Positions 56,099-64,000 of a stretch of 64,000 bases of DNA are shown here, piece after piece; the stretch's first letter is position 1; every line of letters starts with the position of its first letter. Origin of the DNA: Candidatus Rifleibacterium amylolyticum (GTDB lineage: Bacteria; Muiribacteriota; Ozemobacteria; Ozemobacterales; Ozemobacteraceae); assembly GCA_009917695.1 (NCBI GenBank), contig JAACJG010000006.1, positions 124,001-188,000 on the forward strand. The letters are read 5' to 3'. Below the pieces are notes generated by a model. It had not been told where the DNA came from, did no database searches, and saw only the letters and a program-made list of their open reading frames with translations. The position numbers and the translations under genes were made by a program.

Positions 56099-56914
56099 TC
56101 AGAGCCTTTCGAGCATCTTTTCGATCAGCTTCAAAAAGTACGGTTGCGCAGCCGCTGCGGCGGCGATGACGTCTTCGTGATTGACCTCTTCATGCCCTTC
56201 ACCAGTCGCCATGTCAGTTATGCAGCTGATACCGAGAATTCTCTTGATGCCGCCATGAACGGCGACAATGACTTCAGGAACCGTCGACATGCCAACGGCA
56301 TCGGCGCCGAGAATTCTGAAAGCGCGCAGTTCAGCGGCAGTTTCGTAATTGGGGCCACTGACGGCCACGTAAACGCCGCGTTCAACCGGCGCGCCGATGT
56401 GACGACCGATTTTCATGGCTTCATTGACCAGTTCAGGCGTATAAACACCCTGCATCGGTGGAAAGCGTGGGCCAACTTCATCGTCGTTGATGCCAATCAG
56501 CGGATTGTCGCCCATGTGGTTCATATGGTCGGTCATGATCATGAGGTCGCCAACCTTGAAATTGCGGTTGAGACCGCCAGAAGCATTGGTAATAATAAGG
56601 TCGACGGCGCCGAGCGCCATCATGACGCGCATCGGAAAAGTGATTTCCTGCATCGAATAGCCTTCGTAGTAATGAAAGCGGCCCTGCATGGCGACGACCT
56701 GTTTGCCGCCGGCTTCGCCGATGACGAGTTTGCCGGCATGGCCCTTGACCGTCGAAACCGGAAAATGCGGGATCTCTTCGTAAGGAATGGCAACCGCGTT
56801 TTTGAGCGAGTCGGCGAACTTGCCGAGCCCGGAACCGAGCACCAACGCTACGGTAGGTTTAACCGGGGCCTTTTTATTGATAAAATCAGCGGCTTCCTGA
56901 ATTTTGGCTTTCAT
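56099..56914 (-). CDS. purine nucleoside phosphorylase, with altered base-recognition residue
   Basis: The enzyme cleaves purine nucleosides with phosphate to base and ribose 1-phosphate. The 271-residue trimeric-type PNP has 'VLGSGLGKFAD' (phosphate site), 'VKGHAGKLVIG', 'MQGRFHYYEGY', 'TNASGGLN', 'SGPNYETAAELRAF' with the base-contacting Glu, and 'VGMSTVPEVIVAVHGG'. The late motif reads 'CITDMATGEG' where bacterial relatives have 'CITNMAAG': Asp234 replaces the Asn that contacts the purine 6-position. In human PNP the equivalent Asn243-to-Asp change admits adenosine, so this enzyme may accept 6-aminopurine nucleosides. It lies just upstream of prfA. Confidence 0.93.
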   Translation of the reverse strand: MKAKIQEAADFINKKAPVKPTVALVLGSGLGKFADSLKNAVAIPYEEIPHFPVSTVKGHAGKLVIGEAGGKQVVAMQGRFHYYEGYSMQEITFPMRVMMALGAVDLIITNASGGLNRNFKVGDLMIMTDHMNHMGDNPLIGINDDEVGPRFPPMQGVYTPELVNEAMKIGRHIGAPVERGVYVAVSGPNYETAAELRAFRILGADAVGMSTVPEVIVAVHGGIKRILGISCITDMATGEGHEEVNHEDVIAAAAAAQPYFLKLIEKMLERL

Positions 56915-57092
56915 ACTCTTTTCCTTTGCATGCAGAATTTGGCGTCATCAGGGCAGAGTAAGGTAACACGCCGTGCACGCGCCTGTCAACGAACATGAAA
57001 GCGCCCACTGCAGTCGGCTGAGCGCTCAGAAAAGAGCCTGAAAAGTCGAGCCATACTCAACAATGCTGCACCACACACATGCTCTCTGACTT

Positions 57093-57121
57093 TTTACAAT
57101 TCGCTATTAGTGTGTTAGCAT
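57093..57121 (+). promoter_or_regulatory. possible promoter of the kaiC operon
   Basis: TTTACA (57093-57098), a 17-base spacer and TAGCAT (57116-57121) lie 54 bases before the kaiC start, in the 261-base divergent gap 56915-57175. The match is moderate (4 of 6 at -10) and made by eye. Confidence 0.3.
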
Positions 57122-57175
57122 GACCTACTACAATTGGCGAAAAGTGGTTTTTATTTTTTGCGAAAAGGATTTTTT

Positions 57176-58621
57176 ATGGCGCCACTTAAAAATAAGTCTC
57201 AGCCACCCTGCTTTCCCAAAACCCCTACCGGTATTGCCGGACTCGATGAAATCACCGAAGGTGGCCTGCCAAAAGGACGCACAACGCTTATATATGGTGA
57301 ACCAGGCTGCGGAAAAACCGTTCTTGGCATGGAATTTCTCGTGCGCGGAGCTGAAAACTTTGCTGAAGCTGGCTTGTTTATTTCATTCGAAGAAGAAGAG
57401 CAGAGTCTTATCGACAACTTAAATTGTTATGGCAGCGATCTCAAAGCATTGATTGGAAAGCGACTGCTGAAAGTTACGCAAATAGATCTTGCTGCCGCAG
57501 AAATCATTGAAGCTGGCAGTTTTTCGCTCGATGGACTGATTGCGCATATAGAGCATGACATAAAGACCATGCATATCAAACGGCTCGTCATTGACTCGCT
57601 GGATGCAATCTTTTCTGTTCTTACCCGAAAAGATATTCTTAGGCGTGAATTTTCTCGCCTCCTGCGCTGGCTGAAAAGCAATGGAATAACCACTATCATA
57701 ACGGGAGAGCGCGGAACCGATTCTCTTACCAAATATGGTTTCGAAGCTTATGCATCTGATTGCGTGATATTGCTCGATCATCGAATATGTGAGCAGATTT
57801 CTAAACGGCGTTTGCGAATAGTTAAGTATCGAGGCTCCAGTCATGGAAAAGATGAATATCCATGCCTGATAAATTCCCAGGGCTTTTCTGTGTTGCCTAT
57901 CACTTCATTAAAACTCGATTTTGCAGCTGAATCAAACTGGGTCAGCTCGGGCATCGAAGATTTGAACAGGCTTTGCGGAGGAAACGGCTATTATCGAGGC
58001 AGCAGCATTCTATTGTCAGGGAAAGCCGGCACCGGCAAGAGTTCTCTGGCCTGCGCCTTCGCCTGCGCCGCCGGTCTGCGTGGCGAGAAATGCATATATT
58101 TCTCACTCGAAGAATCAGAGCAGCAGCTTACACGCAACATGCGCTCTGTCGGTATAGAACTGACTGAACTACTGGAGCAGGGCTCTGTCAAGATTCAGGC
58201 ATTCAGACCTAATTATCGCGGTCTCGAAGAACATCTTTTTGAGATAACCGCTGCTATAGAAGCTTTTCAACCATCATGTGTGGTTATCGACCCGATTACC
58301 AACTTTATTACAGTCGGCAGCAACGACGAGGTAAAGTCGATGCTGACAAGGATTATCGATCATCTGAAAAGTCGTGGCATAACCATGCTGTTCACCGCAC
58401 TCACACCCGGCTCAGGCAGACCGGATGAAACAGAGACACAGGTCTCTTCGATGGTAGATACCTGGATCGCGCTCGATCTCAAACTGGTCGGCAATTCAAG
58501 ACACCGCGAGATTTACGTCGTAAAGTCACGCGGCATGGAACATTCGCATGAAATCTGTGAACTGGTAATGTCTGAAAATGGCTTCAGCCTTCGTTCTTTA
58601 ACACAGGAGCAAATCGCATGA
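57176..58621 (+). CDS. kaiC: KaiC-family double-domain ATPase/autokinase
   Basis: KaiC is the hexameric core of the cyanobacterial clock; relatives elsewhere act in timers or stress adaptation. The 481-residue protein has CI (about 10-245; Walker A 'GEPGCGKT' at 41-48, 'FISFEEEEQSL' with the catalytic Glu pair) and CII (about 250-481; Walker A 'GKAGTGKS' at 281-288, 'FSLEESEQQL'). In CII, 'DETETQVSSMVDTW' places Thr419, Ser424 and Ser425 at the positions of Thr426, Ser431 and Thr432 of Synechococcus KaiC, so the phosphorylation sites are kept. The C-terminus is short and lacks the tail that binds KaiA. AAGGA precedes the ATG at 57176. Its stop overlaps the kaiB start (ATGA). Confidence 0.94.
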   Translation: MAPLKNKSQPPCFPKTPTGIAGLDEITEGGLPKGRTTLIYGEPGCGKTVLGMEFLVRGAENFAEAGLFISFEEEEQSLIDNLNCYGSDLKALIGKRLLKVTQIDLAAAEIIEAGSFSLDGLIAHIEHDIKTMHIKRLVIDSLDAIFSVLTRKDILRREFSRLLRWLKSNGITTIITGERGTDSLTKYGFEAYASDCVILLDHRICEQISKRRLRIVKYRGSSHGKDEYPCLINSQGFSVLPITSLKLDFAAESNWVSSGIEDLNRLCGGNGYYRGSSILLSGKAGTGKSSLACAFACAAGLRGEKCIYFSLEESEQQLTRNMRSVGIELTELLEQGSVKIQAFRPNYRGLEEHLFEITAAIEAFQPSCVVIDPITNFITVGSNDEVKSMLTRIIDHLKSRGITMLFTALTPGSGRPDETETQVSSMVDTWIALDLKLVGNSRHREIYVVKSRGMEHSHEICELVMSENGFSLRSLTQEQIA

Positions 58622-58917
58622 ATCAGCCAACCGATGAAAAATGGATTCTAAAACTTTACATCGCAGGCATGACTCCTACTGCCAGAAGAGCTCTGGCAAA
58701 CCTTCAGGCAATCTGCGAAGAGCACCTGGCCAACAGCTATTCTCTGGAAATCATTGATCTGGTCGAAAGCCCGACTCTTGAAGACGGTGAACAGATTTTT
58801 GCGGTGCCTACTCTCGTGCGCAAGCTTCCCCCACCACTGCGCAAGATAATAGGTGATTTTTCTGATAAAGAAAAGGTTCTGGTCGGTCTGGATGTCAAAC
58901 CCGGATCTCATTCCTGA
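58618..58917 (+). CDS. kaiB: KaiB-family clock protein
   Basis: The 99-residue protein matches KaiB closely: 'LKLYIAGMTPTARRALANL', 'EIIDLVESPTLEDGEQIFAV' with 'PTLVRKLPPPLRKIIGDFSD' following directly, and 'KEKVLVGLDV'. KaiB switches between two folds and binds the KaiC CI ring, which sets its rhythm or damping. The start overlaps the kaiC stop (ATGA), so the proteins are made together, and the kinase gene starts 7 bases after the kaiB stop. The C-terminal tail is shorter than in cyanobacteria, as is common for KaiB outside that phylum. No kaiA is seen. Confidence 0.95.
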   Translation: MNQPTDEKWILKLYIAGMTPTARRALANLQAICEEHLANSYSLEIIDLVESPTLEDGEQIFAVPTLVRKLPPPLRKIIGDFSDKEKVLVGLDVKPGSHS

Positions 58918-58924
58918 GGAAGAT

Positions 58925-61582
58925 ATGGCAGACAAATCTGTTTCTGCAGATGTCCTGAAGGATCATGAACTGCTTCACAGCCTGATAGAGAGATCAGTTG
59001 ATGGCCTGATCGCAATCAATCAAAAGGGCAGGGTGATTTATGCCAACCCTGCGGCAGTCGACATGTTTGCCGACCGCAAGCCCGAACTCATCGGGTCCAT
59101 TTTTGGCATTCCCGCGATAAATGAGGCCGTCGAGCTTATCTTGCCCTGCAAAGCTGAAATGCGCCATGTCGAAATGCGTGCCAGCGAATTTTTGTGGCAC
59201 GGCAAGGTCATATATCTTGCCAGTCTGCGTGACATTACCATGCGCAAGCATTTATTCGATTCTTTAAAGCAGCGCGAAAAAACGCTTCAGAACGTCTTTG
59301 ACATATTGCCGGTCGGGCTCTGGTTTGCTGATGCTGAAGGCAGGCTGGAACGTGGCAACAAGGCTGGAGTCGCAATCTGGGGTTCTGAACCGAAAGTTGG
59401 CATCGAGAATTACGGCGTCTTCAAAGCCCACCGACTGCCGTCAGGAGAAGAAATAGCCGCAGACGACTGGGCACTGGCGCATGCGATAAAAGACAAAAAG
59501 ACCACGCTCGACGAGATGCTCGAAATTGACTGCTTTGACGGCAGTAAAAAGATAATACTGAATTATGTAACGCCGATTACTGATGAAACCGGAAAGGTGC
59601 AGGGTGCCATCGTTGTCAATAACGATATCACCGAGCGAATGAAGTCTGAAGAGGCCCTGCGCGAGAATGAATCACATTTTCGCACGCTGGCCAATTCAGG
59701 TCAGGCACTGATCTGGACATCAGGCCTTGATAAACTATGCAATTATTTCAATCAGATCTGGCTTGATTTTACCGGGCGAACGCTCGAACAGGAAATGGGT
59801 ATGGGCTGGGCTGAAGGAGTTCACCCTGATGATCTGCAAAAGTGCGTTGACACTTACTGCCAGGCATTTGACCGGCGCGAAAAGTTCAGCATGGTATACC
59901 GCATCAGACGCCATGACGGTGAGTATCGCTGGATTCAGGATGACGGCAGCCCAAGATTCAACAGCCACGGTGATTTCATCGGTTATATTGGCCACTGTCT
60001 CGATGTTTCTGAGCGTATTCAGTATGAGCAGAGACTGGCAGAGAGTGAAACTCTTTTTCGTTCGCTGATTGAAGGAGCTCCTGATGCGATTCTTGTTCAC
60101 ACCGGCGACCGCTATTTCTATGCCAACGCCGCTGCCATAGCCTTGTTTGGCGCGAGCAGCCAGAATCAGCTATTAGCAACACCAGTCTTGGATCTGATTC
60201 CTCCAGAAGAGCACACAACTATGAAAGCGCAACTGGAAAAGCTGCTGGTTGAAAAGCTGCCTGTAAAGTCTACTGAAAAAGTCATGTTTCGACTTGATAG
60301 AAGCGAGGTTCGTGTTGAGGTTTCGGCCGTTCCCATAACATTCGCCGGAAAAGATTGCGCTCTCAGCTTTGTTCATAATATCGAAGAACGCGTAAGAGCC
60401 AGAGCTGAACGTGAAAATCTGATGATGCAACTGGCACATGCCCAGAAAATGGAATCTATCGGCGCTCTTGCCGGAGGCGTGGCACATGATTTTAACAACA
60501 TGCTGCAGGTGATCCTCGGTGAAACAGAGTTTGCGATTGAGGAGAATGTAAAAAATCCCAATTCCGAGCTTGCAGCCAGCCTGGCCGAGATAAAAAAGGC
60601 AGCAGTAAGATCGGCCGAGCTGACAAAAAAACTTCTGGCATTTGCGCGCAAACAGCTTTATAGCCCAAAATTGCTGAACATCAATGAAGTAATCGAAGGC
60701 ATGCTTAAAATGTTGCGCCGCATGATCGGTGAAAACATTAAGCTGATATGGAAACCGGGCGCCGGTGTCTGGAAGATTGAAATGGACCCCTCGCAGCTCG
60801 ACCAGGTGCTCGCCAATCTGGCTATTAACGCTCGCGATGCTATAGAAAACGTCGGCGCTCTAGTCATCGAGACCTGCAACATAGAGATAGACAAAGAGAT
60901 GAGCAAAGAATTGGGAGGAATAGAGGAAGGCGAGTATATAGTCTTGTCGGTCAGCGATACTGGTTGCGGCATGAAACCCGAAGTACTTGAGCGTATTTTC
61001 GAACCATTTTTTACCACCAAGGAAGTGGGAAAAGGAACCGGACTGGGGCTTGCTACAGTCTATGGTATCATAGGCCAGAATGAAGGCAGCATAAAGGCCT
61101 ACAGCGAATATGGTATTGGAACAACCTTTAAAATCTATTTACCACGCGCCAAAGATGAAAGTAAGAGTGACAACAGCAGTGCTGCTGTTACATTGGCCGA
61201 TTTAACCGGCTCAGAAACCATTCTGCTGGTAGAGGACGAAATACAGATTCTGAATTATGAAAAGCTTCTGTTGGAGCGACTTGGCTACAAACTGCTGTTT
61301 ACCAGCGATCCGACAGTTGCATTGAGCATTGCGGCAGAATATCCTGAACAAATTGATCTTCTGATAACTGATGTAATAATGCCTGGCATGAATGGAAAAG
61401 AGTTGCAGCAAAAAATCATGGAGCTGCACCCACAGATCAAATGCATTTTTGTTTCAGGTTATACGACCGGGGTTATCGAGCATCACGGTATTTTGCCCAA
61501 CGAGATTAACTTTATCGAAAAGCCCTTTACCGCAAGTGCGTTCGCGACAAAGATCCGCAATGTTCTCGGGCAGCGAGAATAG
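58925..61582 (+). CDS. multi-PAS hybrid histidine kinase of the kaiCB operon
   Basis: The 885-residue cytoplasmic protein has four PAS domains (about 15-120, 125-245, 250-370, 375-495), HisKA with His near 520 in '[18 protein letters not shown]', HATPase ('NLAINARDAIENVG', 'VSDTGCGM', '[14 protein letters not shown]') and an intact receiver ('LLVEDEIQIL', 'LLITDVIMPGMNG', 'FIEKPF'). It has no KaiB-like domain, so it is not a SasA orthologue. Its place 7 bases after kaiB suggests it reads or feeds the KaiBC module, as in other kaiCB-kinase operons outside cyanobacteria. The ATG at 58925 has GAGGAAG just upstream and is preferred to the in-frame start at 58853, inside kaiB. Confidence 0.93.
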   Translation: MADKSVSADVLKDHELLHSLIERSVDGLIAINQKGRVIYANPAAVDMFADRKPELIGSIFGIPAINEAVELILPCKAEMRHVEMRASEFLWHGKVIYLASLRDITMRKHLFDSLKQREKTLQNVFDILPVGLWFADAEGRLERGNKAGVAIWGSEPKVGIENYGVFKAHRLPSGEEIAADDWALAHAIKDKKTTLDEMLEIDCFDGSKKIILNYVTPITDETGKVQGAIVVNNDITERMKSEEALRENESHFRTLANSGQALIWTSGLDKLCNYFNQIWLDFTGRTLEQEMGMGWAEGVHPDDLQKCVDTYCQAFDRREKFSMVYRIRRHDGEYRWIQDDGSPRFNSHGDFIGYIGHCLDVSERIQYEQRLAESETLFRSLIEGAPDAILVHTGDRYFYANAAAIALFGASSQNQLLATPVLDLIPPEEHTTMKAQLEKLLVEKLPVKSTEKVMFRLDRSEVRVEVSAVPITFAGKDCALSFVHNIEERVRARAERENLMMQLAHAQKMESIGALAGGVAHDFNNMLQVILGETEFAIEENVKNPNSELAASLAEIKKAAVRSAELTKKLLAFARKQLYSPKLLNINEVIEGMLKMLRRMIGENIKLIWKPGAGVWKIEMDPSQLDQVLANLAINARDAIENVGALVIETCNIEIDKEMSKELGGIEEGEYIVLSVSDTGCGMKPEVLERIFEPFFTTKEVGKGTGLGLATVYGIIGQNEGSIKAYSEYGIGTTFKIYLPRAKDESKSDNSSAAVTLADLTGSETILLVEDEIQILNYEKLLLERLGYKLLFTSDPTVALSIAAEYPEQIDLLITDVIMPGMNGKELQQKIMELHPQIKCIFVSGYTTGVIEHHGILPNEINFIEKPFTASAFATKIRNVLGQRE

Positions 61583-61584
61583 TT

Positions 61585-62865
61585 TTATTGCGATGAAATA
61601 ACGCGGTTGGCGAGAATCAGGTAATTGCTGTTGGGAAACTGCTCGCGCAGCATGGCCATGACGCGATCGGCTTCGGCGCGGTTGCCGAGTTCGATGAGGA
61701 TTCTGATGATGTAATACAGAGCCCCTTCACGCACTGCCTGGTTATTGGAAGTTTCAAAGGCCTTCTTGAAACCGAAATAGGCATTGGTAACCAGACCCAT
61801 GGCATATTCTGAATAAGCGCTCAAAAATTCGTAGCGATCGACCGGAATGTTGCGGGGATCAGGCTTGAACTGTTTGAGCAGATTGAGGGCGCCCTGCGGG
61901 TTGCGCTCCTGAATATAACATTCAGCCAGAAGATAGGCGGCGGTCTGAAATTCATTATCGTTGAGCCCGCCATAAAGTGCATCAGTCAGCGCAAGCCGGG
62001 CCGAAAGGTATTCGCCTTCATCGAAAAATCTGACGCCGCGTTGCAGGTTTTCCTGTGAGGCGACCGGGCGAGCGTTATCGAGCAGAGTCGCTTTGACGAA
62101 ATCCTGCGCATACTGGTTCATAACCTCTTCGGTCAGCCCGTTAAAGCATACCGCCAGCTCCTGCCTGACGTTTCCCGACTGCATAAGCCGTTTAACAAAG
62201 CGATGCAGAGCGCTGCTGCCGAAAGTTTTCAACAAAAACCTTATCTTAAGATAGTTTTCGACGTATTTTTCGAGCGAAATCGGGTTACCTTCGATGTTTT
62301 CGTCTTCACCACCAATGGCGTTTATATCGAAGCCGCGCCGGGTGAGCGCACGAATGCGCGCCTGCCCCTGATCGGCTGCGTGCACAGCAGTACCTTCCTT
62401 GATCCACATCGGCAGACTGTCGTATTCGCGCAAACCCATGATATCTGCCATTATCGCGTGGGTCATTTCGTGTGTCATCTCTTCGAGCAGGGTTGCCTGA
62501 CCGTTGATGAGAAAATCGAGGTCGAGATGAATGTAATGAATGACAGTGCGGTTGGCCGTGCGAATCGACTGGCGTTTGCCGCGCAATCTGAAGCCTTTGT
62601 AGGTCAGGTGGTCAGAAAACATCACCACCACATACATCTGCTCCCGCGCCGGAATCCCAAGAGAACGCTCGATTCTTTGAAAAGCTTCCTGATAAACGAA
62701 TGGCAGATCGGCGATGATTTTGCCATAACCAGGCATATTTCGGAATTTTCCACTGTAACTGGTATCGATATGCAGAACGGCCAGAGTCTCGGCCGGCATT
62801 CCCATAACCAGAAGAAAGGCAACGAGCGAAGCGCAGACAACGATTCTCAGTTCGTTAATCTTCAT
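61585..62865 (-). CDS. secreted gluzincin-type (peptidase MA-like) metallopeptidase with TPR region
   Basis: The 426-residue protein has a signal peptide (about 1-29). The peptidase part (about 35-230) has the zinc motif 'HEMTHAIM' (HExxH) and a downstream Glu in 'MWIKEGTAVH', the arrangement of gluzincin/peptidase MA-like proteins. The second half is TPR-like ('EYLSARLALTDALYGG', 'AAYLLAECYIQERNPQGAL', 'AREGALYYIIRILIELGNRAEA' in variant form), likely for substrate or partner contact. The active-site residues are present, so activity is likely, but the substrate is unknown. The start overlaps the 3' end of the upstream TPR gene by 11 bases, so they form an operon. It is convergent with the kaiC operon, ending 2 bases away. 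Confidence 0.86.
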   Translation of the reverse strand: MKINELRIVVCASLVAFLLVMGMPAETLAVLHIDTSYSGKFRNMPGYGKIIADLPFVYQEAFQRIERSLGIPAREQMYVVVMFSDHLTYKGFRLRGKRQSIRTANRTVIHYIHLDLDFLINGQATLLEEMTHEMTHAIMADIMGLREYDSLPMWIKEGTAVHAADQGQARIRALTRRGFDINAIGGEDENIEGNPISLEKYVENYLKIRFLLKTFGSSALHRFVKRLMQSGNVRQELAVCFNGLTEEVMNQYAQDFVKATLLDNARPVASQENLQRGVRFFDEGEYLSARLALTDALYGGLNDNEFQTAAYLLAECYIQERNPQGALNLLKQFKPDPRNIPVDRYEFLSAYSEYAMGLVTNAYFGFKKAFETSNNQAVREGALYYIIRILIELGNRAEADRVMAMLREQFPNSNYLILANRVISSQ

Positions 62866-63994
62866 CGAGTGCTTCTCCCGGTGGATTGATGGGCGATGAG
62901 TCAGGCTCTGCCTGTTCAGGCGTTTTATCGGCAGTTATCTCATCTTTGTTAAGCTCTGGCAAAGATTCTGTCGAACCAACATCTTCTGTGGCAGTGGCGA
63001 TTGTCTGCTGCTGCTTTTCGGCAGCCGCTTTTTCAGCGGCCACCCGTGCCTGATATACCTGTTGAAAGAGATGATGATCAGCGGCAACCTCTGGTCGGGC
63101 CAGCAGTTTGTCGAAGGTTTCGAGCGGGCTGTTGAGCATACCCATAGCATGAAGAATGCTGGCATAATGAAAATCGATTTCTGGCGTGATTTCAGTGCGC
63201 CCGGCAAAAATTGCATTCATGATTTCGAGCGCCTCTGGATATTGTGCATTCTTGTAATAAGCCCAGGCCAGCGTATCAAGATTAAAAACCCGATCCGGCA
63301 TCAGCTCTACTGACATTCGCGCCATTTCAAGCGCCTGCGGCATTTCCATTTCGAGCTCCAGCATGGTATAGGCCAGGTTGTTCAGCAGAAGCGGATCATT
63401 CGGGGTCAGTTCGAGAGCCTTTTTATAGGCAGAAACCGACGCCGGCCCGCGCTTGTATTTCATGTTGAGATCGCCAAGATATTGCCAGAGAAAAGCATCC
63501 TCCGGCAGCAGGCCGGTAGCCTCGATGGCGGTGGCAATGGCCCCCGCCCCATTCTTTTCACGATCATAAGCCATACTCAGACGATAGAGCCGGGCCGGAA
63601 CTTTTGGCTGCAGCTCATTCGCGCGCTCCAGATGCCGGACTGCATCCTCGCTCGTGTATTTTTCGACAGGGTAATCGAGAATGGTTATACCCTTGAGATA
63701 ATGCAGCGGCGCAAATGTCTCATCGCTGGCAAGTGCCTCATCGACGACCTGCAGGGCAAGATCAGCCGCCTGCAATTCATACAACACCCGCGCCCGAACC
63801 ATGGCCTGTCTGGGTGCCGGCTGGGCGGCATCAACAACAAACACCAGCAGAGCCATGAAAACAGGAATAAAGACGAGTGCGTAACGGTAAAAAACTTTGA
63901 ACAGAGGACTTGGTGCACTTTCCGGAAATCTGCTTATACGAGCCCGCGCTGAAACCGCGAGCATACCGACCAAAAAAACCGGCAGATAAATCAC
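62855..63994 (-). CDS. membrane-anchored TPR protein, 5' end probably outside the window
   Basis: At least 379 residues are visible. The frame is still open at the window edge, so the real start is probably upstream; the first in-frame GTG here is at 63994. The visible N-terminus has two hydrophobic helices ('IYLPVFLVGMLAV' and 'YALVFIPVFMALLVFVV'). TPR units follow ('RARVLYELQAADLALQVV', 'HLERANELQPKVPARL', 'YKKALELTPNDPLLLNNLAY', 'MARMSVELMPDRVFNL'), then a low-complexity Glu/Pro/Ala-rich tail. The TPR part should face one side of the membrane as a docking surface. It is co-transcribed with the peptidase gene by an 11-base overlap. Its role is unknown. Confidence 0.85.
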   Translation of the reverse strand: MIYLPVFLVGMLAVSARARISRFPESAPSPLFKVFYRYALVFIPVFMALLVFVVDAAQPAPRQAMVRARVLYELQAADLALQVVDEALASDETFAPLHYLKGITILDYPVEKYTSEDAVRHLERANELQPKVPARLYRLSMAYDREKNGAGAIATAIEATGLLPEDAFLWQYLGDLNMKYKRGPASVSAYKKALELTPNDPLLLNNLAYTMLELEMEMPQALEMARMSVELMPDRVFNLDTLAWAYYKNAQYPEALEIMNAIFAGRTEITPEIDFHYASILHAMGMLNSPLETFDKLLARPEVAADHHLFQQVYQARVAAEKAAAEKQQQTIATATEDVGSTESLPELNKDEITADKTPEQAEPDSSPINPPGEALDED

Positions 63995-64000
63995 CGCCAG

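Noticed and set aside
56144-56998. 284-residue plus-strand open frame opposite the purine nucleoside phosphorylase gene
   Set aside because: It is antisense to a clear family member and has no domain signature of its own.

Overview
The window is a bacterial chromosome segment of roughly 50% GC with about 38 protein genes, no rRNA or tRNA genes, and no phage or insertion sequence that I can recognise. The envelope genes point to a diderm organism: a PorV-like outer-membrane protein, a lipoprotein with a clear lipobox, type IV pilus genes and secreted or anchored TPR proteins. The mix of a very large Ig-repeat surface protein, many TPR proteins, dense two-component signalling and hexanucleotide intergenic repeats resembles uncultured lineages such as Candidatus Riflebacteria. 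That placement is a guess from gene style and was not tested.

Region 1 (1-16.8 kb) is cell surface and motility. It holds a giant Ig-repeat protein cut by the window edge, a small lipoprotein, a PorV-like protein, a STAS protein overlapping aroE, the pilus motors pilB and pilT, a major pilin with its own promoter and terminator, and a prepilin-peptidase-like protein that seems to lack the GxGD motif. Region 2 (16.9-22.5 kb, minus strand) is rlmN, a PASTA protein, a protein-kinase-like protein, rpe and a TPR gene. This is the Firmicutes prkC neighbourhood (rlmN-prpC-prkC-rsgA-rpe), but with the PASTA and kinase parts in separate genes and the kinase lacking its catalytic aspartates.

Region 3 (22.7-52.4 kb) is an unusually dense signalling island. 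It has a chemoreceptor, eight histidine-kinase-type proteins, most of them hybrids, a receiver fused to a degenerate nucleotide cyclase, a receiver fused to an RsbW-like ATPase, a stand-alone B12-binding protein with the CarH light-sensor motif coupled to a SpoIIE-type phosphatase, and a receiver/HD-GYP protein. Several domains have lost their catalytic residues and probably act as scaffolds or sensors. A 450-base gap at 27.4-27.85 kb holds a strongly structured probable RNA with two mutually exclusive helices.

Region 4 (52.5-57 kb) is housekeeping: tsaC-like, a HigBA/RelE-type toxin-antitoxin pair, prmC, a lone VapB-type antitoxin, prfA and a purine nucleoside phosphorylase with an Asn-to-Asp change in its base-recognition motif. 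Region 5 (57-61.6 kb) is a kaiC-kaiB-hybrid histidine kinase operon without kaiA, a reduced clock or timer module. The window ends with a gluzincin-type peptidase/TPR protein and a partial TPR membrane protein.

Taken together, the window contains a possible time sensor (KaiBC), a possible light/B12 sensor, partner-switching parts (STAS, RsbW-like, RsbU-like) and many multi-sensor phosphorelays. That these act in one network is inference from co-location.
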